The notes under the pieces: model-generated | What the model was told of the DNA's origin: nothing | Seen by the model: the letters and a program-made list of their open reading frames with translations, nothing else | Database searches by the model: none | Made by a program: the position numbers and the translations under genes | Origin: Gammaproteobacteria bacterium | Lineage (GTDB): Bacteria; Pseudomonadota; Gammaproteobacteria; 21-64-14 | Length of the DNA stretch: 64,000 bases | Assembly (NCBI GenBank): GCA_027013145.1 | Contig: JALUXX010000009.1 | Span: 34,347 to 98,346 of the forward strand | Direction of reading: 5' to 3' | Shown: positions 7,666 through 16,665 of the stretch, one piece after another | Position numbering within the stretch: position 1 is the stretch's first letter | How the letters are laid out: every line of letters starts with the position of its first letter

Positions 7666-9756
7666 TCACACGGTGGCGGACGCCGCCAACAGCTCGAGCA
7701 GGCGCTGCTGCGCCGAGAACGGCGCCGTGCCCGCACGCGGTGTACGCCGCCGGTAGCTACCGTCGCTCTGCAGGATCCAGGCCTGGGTGTTGTCCCGCAG
7801 ATAGAATTTCAGCTCGCGCACGACGCGTTCGCGCAACGGCCGGGACTCGATCGGGAAACACAGCTCGACGCGGCGGAAGAAGTTGCGCTCCATCCAGTCG
7901 GCGCTGGCGCAGAAGACCTCGTAATCCCCGCCGTTGAGGAAGTAATAAACCCGGGTGTGCTCGAGGAAGCGCCCGACGATCGAGCGCACCCGGATCCGCT
8001 CCGACACGCCGGGCACCCCGGGCCGTAAGCAGCAGATCCCGCGTACGATCAGGTCCACCCGCACCCCCGCCATCGATGCGCGATACAGGGCCTGGATCAC
8101 CTGCGGCTCGACGAGCGCGTTGATCTTGAGAATGATGCGCGCCTCGCGCCCCTCGGCCGCGTGCCGCGCCTCGCGCTCGATACGCTCGAGCATCGCCGCG
8201 TGCAGGGAGAAGGGCGAGGCCAGTATTTTGCGGATCCGGGGGGCCCGGCCAACGCTGGTGAGCTGCAGGAAGATGCGGTGCACGTCGTCGCCGATCACCG
8301 GATCCGCGGTGAACAGCCCGTAATCGGTATACGTGCGCGCCGTGCGCGGGTGGTAGTTGCCCGTCCCGAGGTGCGTATAGCGGCGCAGGCTGCGCCCCTC
8401 GCGGCGCACGATGAGCATCACCTTGGCGTGAGTCTTGTAGCCCACGACGCCGTAGACGACATGCGCCCCCGCCTCCTGCAGCCGGGCGGCCAGCTCGATG
8501 TTGGCCGCCTCGTCGAAGCGCGCCCGCAACTCGATGACGACCGTGACCTCCTTGCCCGCCTGGGCGGCGCTGACCAGGGCGTCGACGATAGTCGAGTCGG
8601 GGCCGGTGCGATAGAGGGTCTGCTTGATCGCCAGCACGCCGGGATCGGCCGCCGCGCGCCGCAGCAGGTCGACCACCGGGACGAAGGACTCGAAGGGGTG
8701 GTGCAGCAGGACATCGCCCTTGCGCAGAACCTCGAATGGATCCGGCGCCGACACCAGACGCGCCGGCAGGCCGGCGGTGAACGCGGGGTATTTCAGATCC
8801 GGGCGGTCGACCAGGTCGCACACCGCCGCGAGCCGGTTGAGGTTCACCGGACCGTTCACCTGATAGAGATCGTCGCGCCCGAGTTGGAACTTGTTCAGGA
8901 GGTAATCCACCATTTCCTCCGGACAATCGTGCGCGACCTCGAGCCGCACGGCGGCGCCGTAGCGCCGCGAGGCGAGTTCCCCCTCGACCGCGCGCAGCAA
9001 ATCGTCGATCTCCTCCTCGTCGACGAACAGGTCGCTGTTGCGCGTGACGCGGAACTGGTAGCAGCCCGTCACCTGCATGCCGGGGAACTGCTGGTCGATG
9101 AAGGCATGGATCACGGAGGAGAGAAAGACGAAGTCGTAGGGCCCGCTGCCGCTCTCCTCCGCCGGGAGCTGAATGATGCGCGGCAGCGCCCGCGGCGCCT
9201 GCACCACCGCGACCTCGGCGCTGCGACCGAAGGCGTCCTTCCCCTCCAGGGAGACGATGAAGTTCAGGCTCTTGTTGAGGATCCGCGGAAAGGGGTGCGC
9301 CGGATCGAGACCGAGCGGGGAGAGCACCGGGAGCAGGCTCTCCTCGAAGTACTTCCGCACCCAGGTCTCCTGCTCGGGGGTCCACTCGGTGCGGCGGATG
9401 AAGCGGATCTCCTGCGCGGCCAGCAGCGGGATCAGTTCATCGTTGAGCACCCGGTACTGCTCATCCACCAGCTCGTGGGCCTGGATGCTGACCGCCGTGA
9501 GCACCTCCTGCGCCGTGCGGTTGTCGGGACCGGACGGACCGAGGCCCAACTCGACGCGCTGCTTGAGACCCGCCACGCGGATCTCGAAGAATTCATCGAG
9601 ATTGGTGCTGGCGATGCACAGGAAGCTCAGGCGCTCGAGAAGCGGGGTGGCCTCGTCGCGGGCCTGCGCCAGGACCCGCCGGTTGAACTCCAGGAGGCTG
9701 AGTTCGCGATTGAAATACAGGTCGGGTTGCTTGAGGTCGACGATGTCCATGCGCAC
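7666..9756 (-). CDS. ppk1: Polyphosphate kinase 1
   Basis: A 696-residue polyphosphate kinase that reversibly transfers the gamma-phosphate of ATP onto polyphosphate. The N-terminal domain begins with the typical YFNRELSLLEFNRRVL. The THLGTGN motif, whose His (about residue 462) is the phosphorylated residue in E. coli PPK, and the second essential His in FLEHTRVYYF (about residue 600) are both present, as is the IKQTLYRTGPDSTIVDAL segment. Length is normal. Either of two Met codons, at 9756 or 9750, could be the start. Convergent with ppx, forming a synthesis/degradation pair. Confidence 0.95.
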   Translation of the reverse strand: MRMDIVDLKQPDLYFNRELSLLEFNRRVLAQARDEATPLLERLSFLCIASTNLDEFFEIRVAGLKQRVELGLGPSGPDNRTAQEVLTAVSIQAHELVDEQYRVLNDELIPLLAAQEIRFIRRTEWTPEQETWVRKYFEESLLPVLSPLGLDPAHPFPRILNKSLNFIVSLEGKDAFGRSAEVAVVQAPRALPRIIQLPAEESGSGPYDFVFLSSVIHAFIDQQFPGMQVTGCYQFRVTRNSDLFVDEEEIDDLLRAVEGELASRRYGAAVRLEVAHDCPEEMVDYLLNKFQLGRDDLYQVNGPVNLNRLAAVCDLVDRPDLKYPAFTAGLPARLVSAPDPFEVLRKGDVLLHHPFESFVPVVDLLRRAAADPGVLAIKQTLYRTGPDSTIVDALVSAAQAGKEVTVVIELRARFDEAANIELAARLQEAGAHVVYGVVGYKTHAKVMLIVRREGRSLRRYTHLGTGNYHPRTARTYTDYGLFTADPVIGDDVHRIFLQLTSVGRAPRIRKILASPFSLHAAMLERIEREARHAAEGREARIILKINALVEPQVIQALYRASMAGVRVDLIVRGICCLRPGVPGVSERIRVRSIVGRFLEHTRVYYFLNGGDYEVFCASADWMERNFFRRVELCFPIESRPLRERVVRELKFYLRDNTQAWILQSDGSYRRRTPRAGTAPFSAQQRLLELLAASATV

Positions 9757-9883
9757 GAGCGGCCGGGAAACGAGAGGGCAGCATAACCGCTTTTTGCGCC
9801 CGGTTCATGCACGCTTCGCCTCCGCCCGCGCGCGGACGCCCGCGCCGGACGGTCCCCGGTGCGGGCGCGCGAACCGCCCCGGG

Positions 9884-10129
9884 TCAGCGGACCCGGAGGC
9901 GGACCCGGGCGCGGAAGGGGAAGGCGACGATCCCCTGACCGCGGCGGTACTCGCGCAGGTAGAGCTTGGCGGCACGGAAGCCCTCGCGGAAGGACAGCCG
10001 CAGGTGCTCGCTGCGGGTGATCTGTCCGCCGCGCAGGGCGTGGCGGAACCCGGCCCGGTAGCGCTCCCCGCGCAGATGCGGGGCGATCCTCAGGCCGACT
10101 TCCTCCGGCGTCGGATAGTGAACGCTCAT
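9884..10129 (-). CDS. Small hypothetical protein (81 aa)
   Basis: I do not recognise the family. The ATG at 10129 is preceded by GGGAGG at a good distance, which decides the start against a longer upstream reading from 10297. The product is basic, Arg- and aromatic-rich, with a central helix-like stretch (RYRAGFRHALRGGQ) and no membrane segment or signal peptide. It sits between ppk1 and the FKBP gene, on the ppk1 strand but more than 120 bases away. Confidence 0.55.
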   Translation of the reverse strand: MSVHYPTPEEVGLRIAPHLRGERYRAGFRHALRGGQITRSEHLRLSFREGFRAAKLYLREYRRGQGIVAFPFRARVRLRVR

Positions 10130-10360
10130 GACTGCGACCTCCCGGGGCGGCGGCACGGCACCGCCCCCTACCGGGTGTCGGCAGCGCGCGTGCCATCCTT
10201 GATTCAGCGTAGCCGGTCCCGGCGGCGACCGATCGGGGCCGCCGCCCGGGGCGCGACCCGTCGCGCCCTTGGATCGCCGCAGCCGTTGTGGGACCATACC
10301 GCGGTCCGGCGCCCGCAGGGTTCCGCCGTACCCACCTCCGCAACCACCAGAGGGAACAGG

Positions 10361-11071
10361 ATGAACAAGCGATTACTGCTGGCCGCCGTGGCCTGTACGC
10401 TGCCGCTCGCCGCGGCGGCGAAGTCCCCCGCCCGCCTCGAGACGCAGCAGGCGCGGTTGGGCTACGCCATCGGCTATCAGATCGGCCACAATCTCAAGGA
10501 ACAGGGCGTGACCCGGATCGACGCCGACGCGCTGGCCCAGGCCGTACGCGACGTCATGACCGGGGCCAAACCGCGCCTGAGCCCGGAGCAGATGCAGACC
10601 GCCGTGCTGAAGTTCCAGCAGTCGGCGCTCCGGGAGCGCGCCGCCCAGGCCAAGACGAATCTGAAGGCCGGCGAGGCGTTTCGCGCGGCGTTCAAGAAGA
10701 AGAAAGGAGTTGTCGAACTGCCGGACGGACTCCAGTACCGGGTGCTGCGCGCCGGCAAGGGTCCCAAGCCCAAGGCCGAGGACACGGTGGTCGTGAACTA
10801 CCGCGGCACGCTGACGAACGGCACCGTGTTCGACAGCTCCTACAAACGCGGCAAGCCCGCCGAGATCCCGGTCGGACGCGTGATCCCCGGCTGGAAGGAG
10901 GCGCTGCAGCGGATGCCCGTGGGCTCGAAGTGGGAAGTCGTGATCCCGCCGAAGCTCGCCTACGGCGCCAAGGGCGCCGGCGGCGTGATCGGGCCGGATC
11001 AGACGCTGGTGTTCACGATCGATCTGCTGTCGATCAAGAAGGCGGACGCCGGCAAGCCGACCGCAGATTGA
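10361..11071 (+). CDS. FKBP-type peptidyl-prolyl isomerase, periplasmic
   Basis: A 236-residue FkpA/Mip-like proline isomerase and chaperone. A signal peptide covers residues 1-20 (MNKRLLLAAVACTLPLAAAA), so it acts in the periplasm. Residues of about 25-100 form the helical dimerisation domain (SYAIGYQIG-like segment, then RLSPEQMQTAVLKFQQ). The C-terminal FKBP domain has VVVNYRGTLTNGTVFDSSY, VIPGWKEALQRMPVGSKWEVVIPPKLAYG and the closing LVFTIDLLSI. Monocistronic, with a strong GC hairpin after the stop. Confidence 0.92.
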   Translation: MNKRLLLAAVACTLPLAAAAKSPARLETQQARLGYAIGYQIGHNLKEQGVTRIDADALAQAVRDVMTGAKPRLSPEQMQTAVLKFQQSALRERAAQAKTNLKAGEAFRAAFKKKKGVVELPDGLQYRVLRAGKGPKPKAEDTVVVNYRGTLTNGTVFDSSYKRGKPAEIPVGRVIPGWKEALQRMPVGSKWEVVIPPKLAYGAKGAGGVIGPDQTLVFTIDLLSIKKADAGKPTAD

Positions 11072-11079
11072 GGTGATAT

Positions 11080-11109
11080 CCGCGGGCGGGCGGAGGCGCC
11101 CGCCCGCGG
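11080..11109. terminator. Strong hairpin after the FKBP gene
   Basis: A perfect 12-base inverted repeat with a 6-base loop (11080-11091 pairs with 11098-11109) begins 9 bases after the FKBP stop. It lacks a T-run, so it may stabilise the mRNA end or act with Rho rather than terminate by itself. Confidence 0.45.
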
Positions 11110-11204
11110 ACGATCTGAGCGTCAAACCCCCGGGCCTCCTGCCGCTATGACCTTGGATGGCGCCCGTCCGGCGCCACGGTCACCGTCACGAGGATCCGCC
11201 CCCG

Positions 11205-13730
11205 GTGCGCGCCAAGTTCTGGAACCGCCACCGAATTCTGATCGCCGCCGCGGCCATGTCGACGCTGCTCGGCACCTACACGAACGCCCTGCAGGCGCTC
11301 GAGGGCGGCGTCTATGATCTCGCCGCGCGGGTCCTTCCCGCGGCGGGCGGCCATGGGGCGGTGGCGGTCCTCGCCATCGACGCCCCTACGCTCGCGCGCA
11401 TGGGCCCGTGGCCCTGGTCCCGCGACCGGATCGCACGCATCCTCGATCGGTTGCGGCTGGCGCGGCCGCGCGCGATCGGGCTGACACTGCCCCTGACCAC
11501 CGCGCAGACCCCGGCCGGGCTCGCCGCCCTGCGCGAGCGCGCGGCGCGGCTCCCCGCGGCGGCGGGGCGGGAGGCCGGGGCCCTGCTGGCGCGGCTGGAC
11601 ACCGACGCCGCCCTCGCGGCGGCGATCCGCACCGCGGCCCGGGTCGTGCTCGCGGCGCCGGCCCGACCCGCAGGGGGCCCGCAGCCGCCGTTCCCGCCGT
11701 CCCTCGAGCACGCGGCGATCCGTGCGCGCGACCTGCTCCCGCCGCCCGACCCCGCGATCCTGCGACCGCTCCTGGCACCCCCGCCGACGCGGCCGCCGCA
11801 CGTGCAGGCCCCGATCCCGGTGCTGGCCGACGCCGCCGCGGGCATCGGCTTCCTCGAAGCCTACCCCCATCGTGTCCGGGGACTGCCTCTGACGGTCGCC
11901 GTCGACGGCCGCACCCTGCCCGCGTTCGCGCTGCGCCTGGCGGTGCTCGCCGCCGGCGTCGACGCGCGCGCGATCACCCCGCTCCCGGGTCGCGGGGTGC
12001 GGGCCGGCCCCCTGCGCTGGGACACGGGGCCCGGCGGGCGCTGGTACCCGCGCATCGGACGCGGCTATCGCGCCCACGGCGAGCCTCCGGTCTACTCGCT
12101 GGGCCGGTGGTGGAGCGGAGACCTGCCTGCGGCACGCCTGCACGGGCGCACCGTGCTGATCGGCCTCACCGCCCCCGGCCTCGCCCCCGAACTCGCGGGG
12201 CCCGCCGGGGTTGCGTTCACACCGGTGACCTGGGCGGCGGCCTCGGTGCGCAGCCTGCTGGCCGGCGACGCGGTGCACGTCCCACACTGGTTCTACGGGG
12301 CGCAACGCGGCATCGTCCTCGCACTCGCGCTGTGGCTTGCGTTCCTCCCGTCCCGGCTGCGCGGCCGCGCCGGGCTCTGGCTCGCCGCCGCCCTTGCGCT
12401 GCTGCTCGTCAACACCGAACTGCTGGCGCTGCTCACCCGGTCGCTGTGGCTGCCGCTGACCGTCCCCGCCCTGTTTCTGGTGGCGACCCAGGGGCTGGTC
12501 GCCGTCCGGCACCGCAGCGGCCGGCGCCTGGCCGCGGCCGACGCCCGCGCCCAGGCGGCGCACTGTGCCCTCGCCGCCCAGTACCATGCGCAGGGCCGGC
12601 TCGACGAGGCTTTCGAGCTGTTGCGCGGCTGGCCCCCCGACGAACCGGTCCGCGAGGCCCTCTACCGCCTCGGGCAGGAGTACGAGCGGCGCCGGCAGTA
12701 CCCGGGGGCGCTCGCCGTCTATGCCCATCTCCAGGCGCTCGCGCCGCACTACCGCGATGCGGCCGAGCGCCACCGGCGCCTCGCCCGGATGACCGAGCGC
12801 TTTCCGGCGGCCGCCGAAGCCCCCGGGGCGGCCGGCGGCACGCTGGTCCTCCACGACCCGGACGTGGAGCGGCCGATGCTCGGGCGCTACCGCCTGGAAC
12901 GGGAACTCGGCCGGGGTTCGATGGGCATGGTCTATCTCGGCGCCGACCCCAAGATCTCGCGGCCGGTGGCGATCAAGACCCTGCCGCGCACCGCCGCCGA
13001 CGGCAGCGGCGCCGCCGAGTCGGAGCAGCGCTTCCTGCGCGAGGCGCGCGCCGCCGGCCGCCTCCAGCACCCCAACATCGTGACCATCTACGACGTCGGT
13101 GAGGAGCACGACCTCGCCTACATCGCCATGGACTACGTCGAGGGCGAGGACCTCGGACGCTATGCCGTGCCGGGGCGGCTGCTGCCCGTCTGGGAGGTCC
13201 TCGAGATCGGGGCCCAGGTCGCCGACGCCCTCGACTACGCCCACCGCAACGGCGTCGTGCACCGCGACATCAAGCCGGGGAACATCCTCTACCAGCGCGA
13301 GACCGGGACGGTGAAGGTCACTGATTTCGGCATCGCCTCGCTCGCCGACGGGACGCGCACCCGCACCGGCACCGTGCTCGGCACGCCCACCTACATGTCA
13401 CCCGAACAGGTCGCCGGCCGCAGGGTCGAGGGTCCCTCGGATCAGTTCTCCCTGGGGGTGACCCTCTATCAACTGCTGTGCGGTGAAGCGCCGTTCCGCG
13501 CCGATTCGATCGCGACCCTGATGTACCGTATCGGCAACGAGCGCCACGTCGACGTACGCAAACGACGCAAGGGAGTGCCCGCCTGCGCCGCTCGCGTGCT
13601 CAACACCGCCCTGCGCAAGGACCCGAAAGAACGCTTCGCGGGCGCCGGCGAGATGGCCGCGGCCCTGCGCCGCTGCCGCGCACGTGTTCGCGGCGGGCGC
13701 CGCCCCGCCGCAGCCGCGACCCGCGACTGA
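11205..13730 (+). CDS. CHASE2-sensor serine/threonine protein kinase
   Basis: An 841-residue membrane receptor kinase. An N-terminal helix is followed by an extracytoplasmic CHASE2 sensor (about residues 20-355, including LEGGVYDLAAR and the AIDAPTLARMGPWPWSRDRIA motif), then three closely spaced membrane segments (about 360-436), a TPR-like helical stretch (about 445-530) and a Hanks-type kinase domain (about 558-826). The kinase has GRGSMGMVY, VAIK, HRDIKPGN, DFG and SPEQ, so it looks active. GTG at 11205 is preferred (GAGGA upstream); ATG at 11157 adds 16 residues without family character. The FHA gene follows after 25 bases and probably reads its phosphothreonine output. Confidence 0.9.
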   Translation: MRAKFWNRHRILIAAAAMSTLLGTYTNALQALEGGVYDLAARVLPAAGGHGAVAVLAIDAPTLARMGPWPWSRDRIARILDRLRLARPRAIGLTLPLTTAQTPAGLAALRERAARLPAAAGREAGALLARLDTDAALAAAIRTAARVVLAAPARPAGGPQPPFPPSLEHAAIRARDLLPPPDPAILRPLLAPPPTRPPHVQAPIPVLADAAAGIGFLEAYPHRVRGLPLTVAVDGRTLPAFALRLAVLAAGVDARAITPLPGRGVRAGPLRWDTGPGGRWYPRIGRGYRAHGEPPVYSLGRWWSGDLPAARLHGRTVLIGLTAPGLAPELAGPAGVAFTPVTWAAASVRSLLAGDAVHVPHWFYGAQRGIVLALALWLAFLPSRLRGRAGLWLAAALALLLVNTELLALLTRSLWLPLTVPALFLVATQGLVAVRHRSGRRLAAADARAQAAHCALAAQYHAQGRLDEAFELLRGWPPDEPVREALYRLGQEYERRRQYPGALAVYAHLQALAPHYRDAAERHRRLARMTERFPAAAEAPGAAGGTLVLHDPDVERPMLGRYRLERELGRGSMGMVYLGADPKISRPVAIKTLPRTAADGSGAAESEQRFLREARAAGRLQHPNIVTIYDVGEEHDLAYIAMDYVEGEDLGRYAVPGRLLPVWEVLEIGAQVADALDYAHRNGVVHRDIKPGNILYQRETGTVKVTDFGIASLADGTRTRTGTVLGTPTYMSPEQVAGRRVEGPSDQFSLGVTLYQLLCGEAPFRADSIATLMYRIGNERHVDVRKRRKGVPACAARVLNTALRKDPKERFAGAGEMAAALRRCRARVRGGRRPAAAATRD

Positions 13731-13755
13731 ATCCCGACCGGAGAGGAGTACGACG

Positions 13756-14115
13756 ATGCCGAAACTGGTACACACGCTGGGGGATGCCGCCATCCGGGAG
13801 TACCCGCTCGCCGCGGAGACGTTCCGCATCGGACGCGGCGCCGACAACGACCTGCGCGTCGACGACCCGACCGTGAGCGCGAGTCACGCGGTCGTGACGA
13901 TACGACCCAGCCCCTACCTCGAAGGTCTGGACGACGTCTGCCTCGAAGACCTGGGCAGTACCAACGGGACTCTCGTCAACGGGCGCCCGGTGCAACGCCA
14001 CCTGCTCAAGCACGGCGACCTCATCCGCATCGGCACGCAGCAGTTCCGCTATGTCGACGAGCACGGCGCCGACACCGAAGGGACCCGGATCCTGCTGAAC
14101 GAGACCCGCGGCTGA
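13756..14115 (+). CDS. FHA domain protein
   Basis: A 119-residue protein consisting essentially of one forkhead-associated domain, which binds phosphothreonine. The conserved features are FRIGRGADNDLRVDDPTVSASHAVV (Gly-Arg, then Ser and His of the binding site) and LEDLGSTNGTLVNG. The ATG at 13756 has GAGAGGAG upstream. It lies 25 bases after the CHASE2 kinase gene, so it is very likely co-transcribed and a substrate or effector of that kinase. Confidence 0.92.
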   Translation: MPKLVHTLGDAAIREYPLAAETFRIGRGADNDLRVDDPTVSASHAVVTIRPSPYLEGLDDVCLEDLGSTNGTLVNGRPVQRHLLKHGDLIRIGTQQFRYVDEHGADTEGTRILLNETRG

Positions 14116-14121
14116 CGACCC

Positions 14122-14150
14122 GGCCCCGGGGGCACCCGCCCCCAGGGGCC
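14122..14150. terminator. Hairpin between the FHA gene and dsrB
   Basis: A near-perfect GC-rich stem (GGCCCCGGGGGC at 14122-14133 with GCCCCCAGGGGCC at 14138-14150, loop ACCC) occupies the 53-base gap between the convergent FHA and dsrB genes. It is symmetric and could serve both strands, but there is no T-run. Confidence 0.45.
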
Positions 14151-14168
14151 GGCCGGACCGCTGTCCGC

Positions 14169-15242
14169 TCAGAAGCGAATGTGCGTCGAGGCGTTGAGGC
14201 TGTGACGCGCCCCGCGCCAGTTATCGATGTGGTAGCGGGTGAACGGTAGTCCCGTCATCTCGAAGAAGCGCGACCATCCGATGCGATCCACCCACTCGCC
14301 CATGCGCTCCCAGTCGTGCGCATCTTCCTGGTAGCACTTCAGTATCTTCTTCACCACCTCCGCCACCTCGGGCCAGCGCGGCGGATTATTCGGCAGGCCG
14401 GCGGCGACGAGCTTGTGGAAGGTGGGCTTGGTGCGTGCGTTGGAGTTCTTGCCGCCGATCCAGATCGCGAGCTTCGAATTCTCCGGGTCGTTGATCTGCA
14501 TCGGCGGACAGGGTGGATAACACGCCCCGCAGCAGACGCACTTGCGCTCGTCGACCTCCAGCGAGGGCTTGCCGTTGACCATCGCCGGCCGGATCGCAGC
14601 CACCGGGCAGCGCGCCACGACCGAGGGACGCTCGCAGATGTTGGCCACCAGGTCGTGATTGATCTTCGGCGGCTTGGTGTGCTGGATATTGATGGCGATA
14701 TCCCCCTGGCCGCCGCAATTGATCTGGCAGCACGAGGTCGTGATCCGCACGCGGTTGGGCATGCGCTCGTTGATGTACTCCTCATAGAGCGTGTCCATCA
14801 GCGACTTCACCACCCCGGAGGCGTCGGTCGCCGGTATATCGCAGTGCAGCCACCCCTGGGTATGCGAGATCATGGACACGGAGTTGCCCGTGCCGCCGAC
14901 GGGGAAGCCGCCCTCCTCGAGCGCCGTGATCAGCGGCTCGACCTTGTCCGCGGACGAGAGGATGAACTCGACATTGCTGCGGATCGTGAACCGCACGTGT
15001 CCCTCGGCGTAGCGGTCGGCGATATCGCACAGCTTGCGGATGGTGTAGACGTCCATCTGCCGCTGGGTGCCGGCACGCACCGTCCAGACCTCTTCCCCGG
15101 TCGTGGCGACGTGGTGGAGCACCCCCGGGCGCGGGCGGTCATGCCAGTCCCACTGGCCGTAGTTCCTGCGCAGCGCCGGATGCATGTACTGAAACGCATC
15201 GGGTACACCGCTCTCAATGGGCATGCGTGGTTGCGCGGACAT
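14169..15242 (-). CDS. dsrB: Dissimilatory sulfite reductase beta subunit
   Basis: A 357-residue beta subunit of siroheme sulfite reductase (DsrA2B2), cytoplasmic; in sulfur oxidisers the enzyme runs in reverse, from stored sulfur to sulfite. Visible: the nitrite/sulfite reductase half-domains, the siroheme/4Fe-4S cysteines in SCCQINCGGQGD, and a ferredoxin insert with CVCCGACYPPCP. Length is normal. The start has GGAGGTATCG directly upstream. It follows dsrA by 55 bases. The usual downstream dsrEFHCMKLJOPN genes are absent; the next gene is a convergent FHA protein. Confidence 0.95.
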   Translation of the reverse strand: MSAQPRMPIESGVPDAFQYMHPALRRNYGQWDWHDRPRPGVLHHVATTGEEVWTVRAGTQRQMDVYTIRKLCDIADRYAEGHVRFTIRSNVEFILSSADKVEPLITALEEGGFPVGGTGNSVSMISHTQGWLHCDIPATDASGVVKSLMDTLYEEYINERMPNRVRITTSCCQINCGGQGDIAINIQHTKPPKINHDLVANICERPSVVARCPVAAIRPAMVNGKPSLEVDERKCVCCGACYPPCPPMQINDPENSKLAIWIGGKNSNARTKPTFHKLVAAGLPNNPPRWPEVAEVVKKILKCYQEDAHDWERMGEWVDRIGWSRFFEMTGLPFTRYHIDNWRGARHSLNASTHIRF

Positions 15243-15297
15243 CGATACCTCCGTTCAGATCTCTGGGCACACGGACGCTACGGGGGCGCGGCCGGGA

Positions 15298-16545
15298 TCA
15301 CCCGGCGGCCTTGCGCTCGCTCCACTTGCGGGCCTCTTCATCCCAACCGTCGGTCCGTATGAACGAGTTGGCGCGCGGATTGTTGACCATCGCCGGATCC
15401 GGATCCAGGCCCACCGCCTCGAGGAAATTCGCCAGGCCGATGCGCTCGATCATCTCGCCGCAACGCTCGTGCTCGAGCCCGTTCTCGGCCCAGAACTCGA
15501 TGATGGTCTGCGCCAGCTCGACGATGCGCTGGAAGTCCTCGTCGCTCTCGAGCTTCATGAACGGGACGATCACGGTGCCCATGAGATCGCCGATCTTGAG
15601 CGTGCGCTTGCCGCCGACGAGAATCGTCACCCCGCGATCCTTACCGGGGGAGAGGGCCTTGGTCATCACGTTGATGCAGTGCATGCAACGCACGCAGTTG
15701 CGGTTGTCGATCTTCAGGGTGTCGTCATCCTGAAGGCTCAGGGCGCGGGTCGGGCAGCGGCTGACGACATTGTCGATCACATACTGGCGCCCGCGCTCCT
15801 GTACGAACTCCTGCACCTTGTCCTGCTTCACCTGGATGTCATCACGCCACGTGCCGATTACGGCCATGTCGGCGCGCTGAATCGAGTTCATGCAGTCGTT
15901 CGGACAACCGGAAAACTTGAACTTGAACTTGTACGGAAGCGCCGGACGGTGGAGATCGTCCGTGAAGGAGTTCATCATCGTACGATGCGCCCGCTGCTCA
16001 TCAAAGCACGAATGCTCGCAGCGCGCGTGTCCCACACACGACATCGACGTGCGCACCGACGGGCCGGCGCCCCCCATATCGAAGCCGAGTTCGTTGATCT
16101 CGTCGAACGCCGCCTGGATGCTCTCGGTCCGGCAGCCCTGGAACATGATATCGCCGCTCTGTCCGTGCAGCGCGATCAATCCGGAGCCGTGACGTTCCCA
16201 GATGTCGCAGAATTTGCGCAGGATCGCGGTATCGTAGTGCATCCCCGGCGGCGGCATGATGCGCAAGGTATGGAACTCGGCGGATTCGGGGAACCGGTCG
16301 GCGACCTCGGAAAACCGCGGAATGACGCCCCCGCCGTAACCGATCACCCCGGCGGTGCCGCCCTTCCAGTAGCCCTTGCGGGTTTCGTAGGAATGCTCGA
16401 GCTGGCCGAGCAGGTCATTGGCGAGCCCGCGGATCCGCTCGTCGCGATGTTCGTCCCGCAGGCGCTTGAACCCGGTGATGAAGCTCGGCCACGGGCCGCC
16501 CTCGAGCTGATCCAGCATCGGTGTATCGTGGGTCTTCTTGGGCAT
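15298..16545 (-). CDS. dsrA: Dissimilatory sulfite reductase alpha subunit
   Basis: A 415-residue alpha subunit. The start is ATG at 16545, with AGGA a few bases upstream. It shows the siroheme/iron-sulfur ligand motifs SCVGHARCEHSC and FSGCPNDC, and a ferredoxin domain (CPTRALSLQ ... NCVRCMHCIN). The opening residues (LDQLEGGPWPSFITGFKRLR and KGYWKGGTAGVIGYGGGVIPRFSE) are characteristic of DsrA. First gene of a dsrAB operon, preceded by about 300 bases of non-coding DNA holding an FNR-like palindrome and a -10 element. Whether it is oxidative or reductive type needs a phylogeny; the gammaproteobacterial setting favours oxidative. Confidence 0.95.
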   Translation of the reverse strand: MPKKTHDTPMLDQLEGGPWPSFITGFKRLRDEHRDERIRGLANDLLGQLEHSYETRKGYWKGGTAGVIGYGGGVIPRFSEVADRFPESAEFHTLRIMPPPGMHYDTAILRKFCDIWERHGSGLIALHGQSGDIMFQGCRTESIQAAFDEINELGFDMGGAGPSVRTSMSCVGHARCEHSCFDEQRAHRTMMNSFTDDLHRPALPYKFKFKFSGCPNDCMNSIQRADMAVIGTWRDDIQVKQDKVQEFVQERGRQYVIDNVVSRCPTRALSLQDDDTLKIDNRNCVRCMHCINVMTKALSPGKDRGVTILVGGKRTLKIGDLMGTVIVPFMKLESDEDFQRIVELAQTIIEFWAENGLEHERCGEMIERIGLANFLEAVGLDPDPAMVNNPRANSFIRTDGWDEEARKWSERKAAG

Positions 16546-16637
16546 GGGGAGTCCTCGCTGATCCGCAGGGCCTGAATCCGGCCTCGTTCCCGGCACCCCG
16601 CGCCGCGCGGCCCTTCCGCGACGCGAAACGTTGGGGG

Positions 16638-16643
16638 ACAATA
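16638..16643 (-). promoter_or_regulatory. Candidate -10 element of the dsrAB promoter
   Basis: TATTGT on the minus strand. Counting seven bases downstream gives a start of transcription near 16631, about 86 bases before the dsrA start codon. The palindrome at 16666-16679 would then be centred at -41.5. Confidence 0.4.
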
Positions 16644-16665
16644 GCCAAGGATCCCGCCGGGCGAT

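Noticed and set aside
11145..13262. 705-codon open frame on the minus strand antisense to the CHASE2 kinase
   Set aside because: Low-complexity translation with no motifs; the plus strand has a complete kinase.
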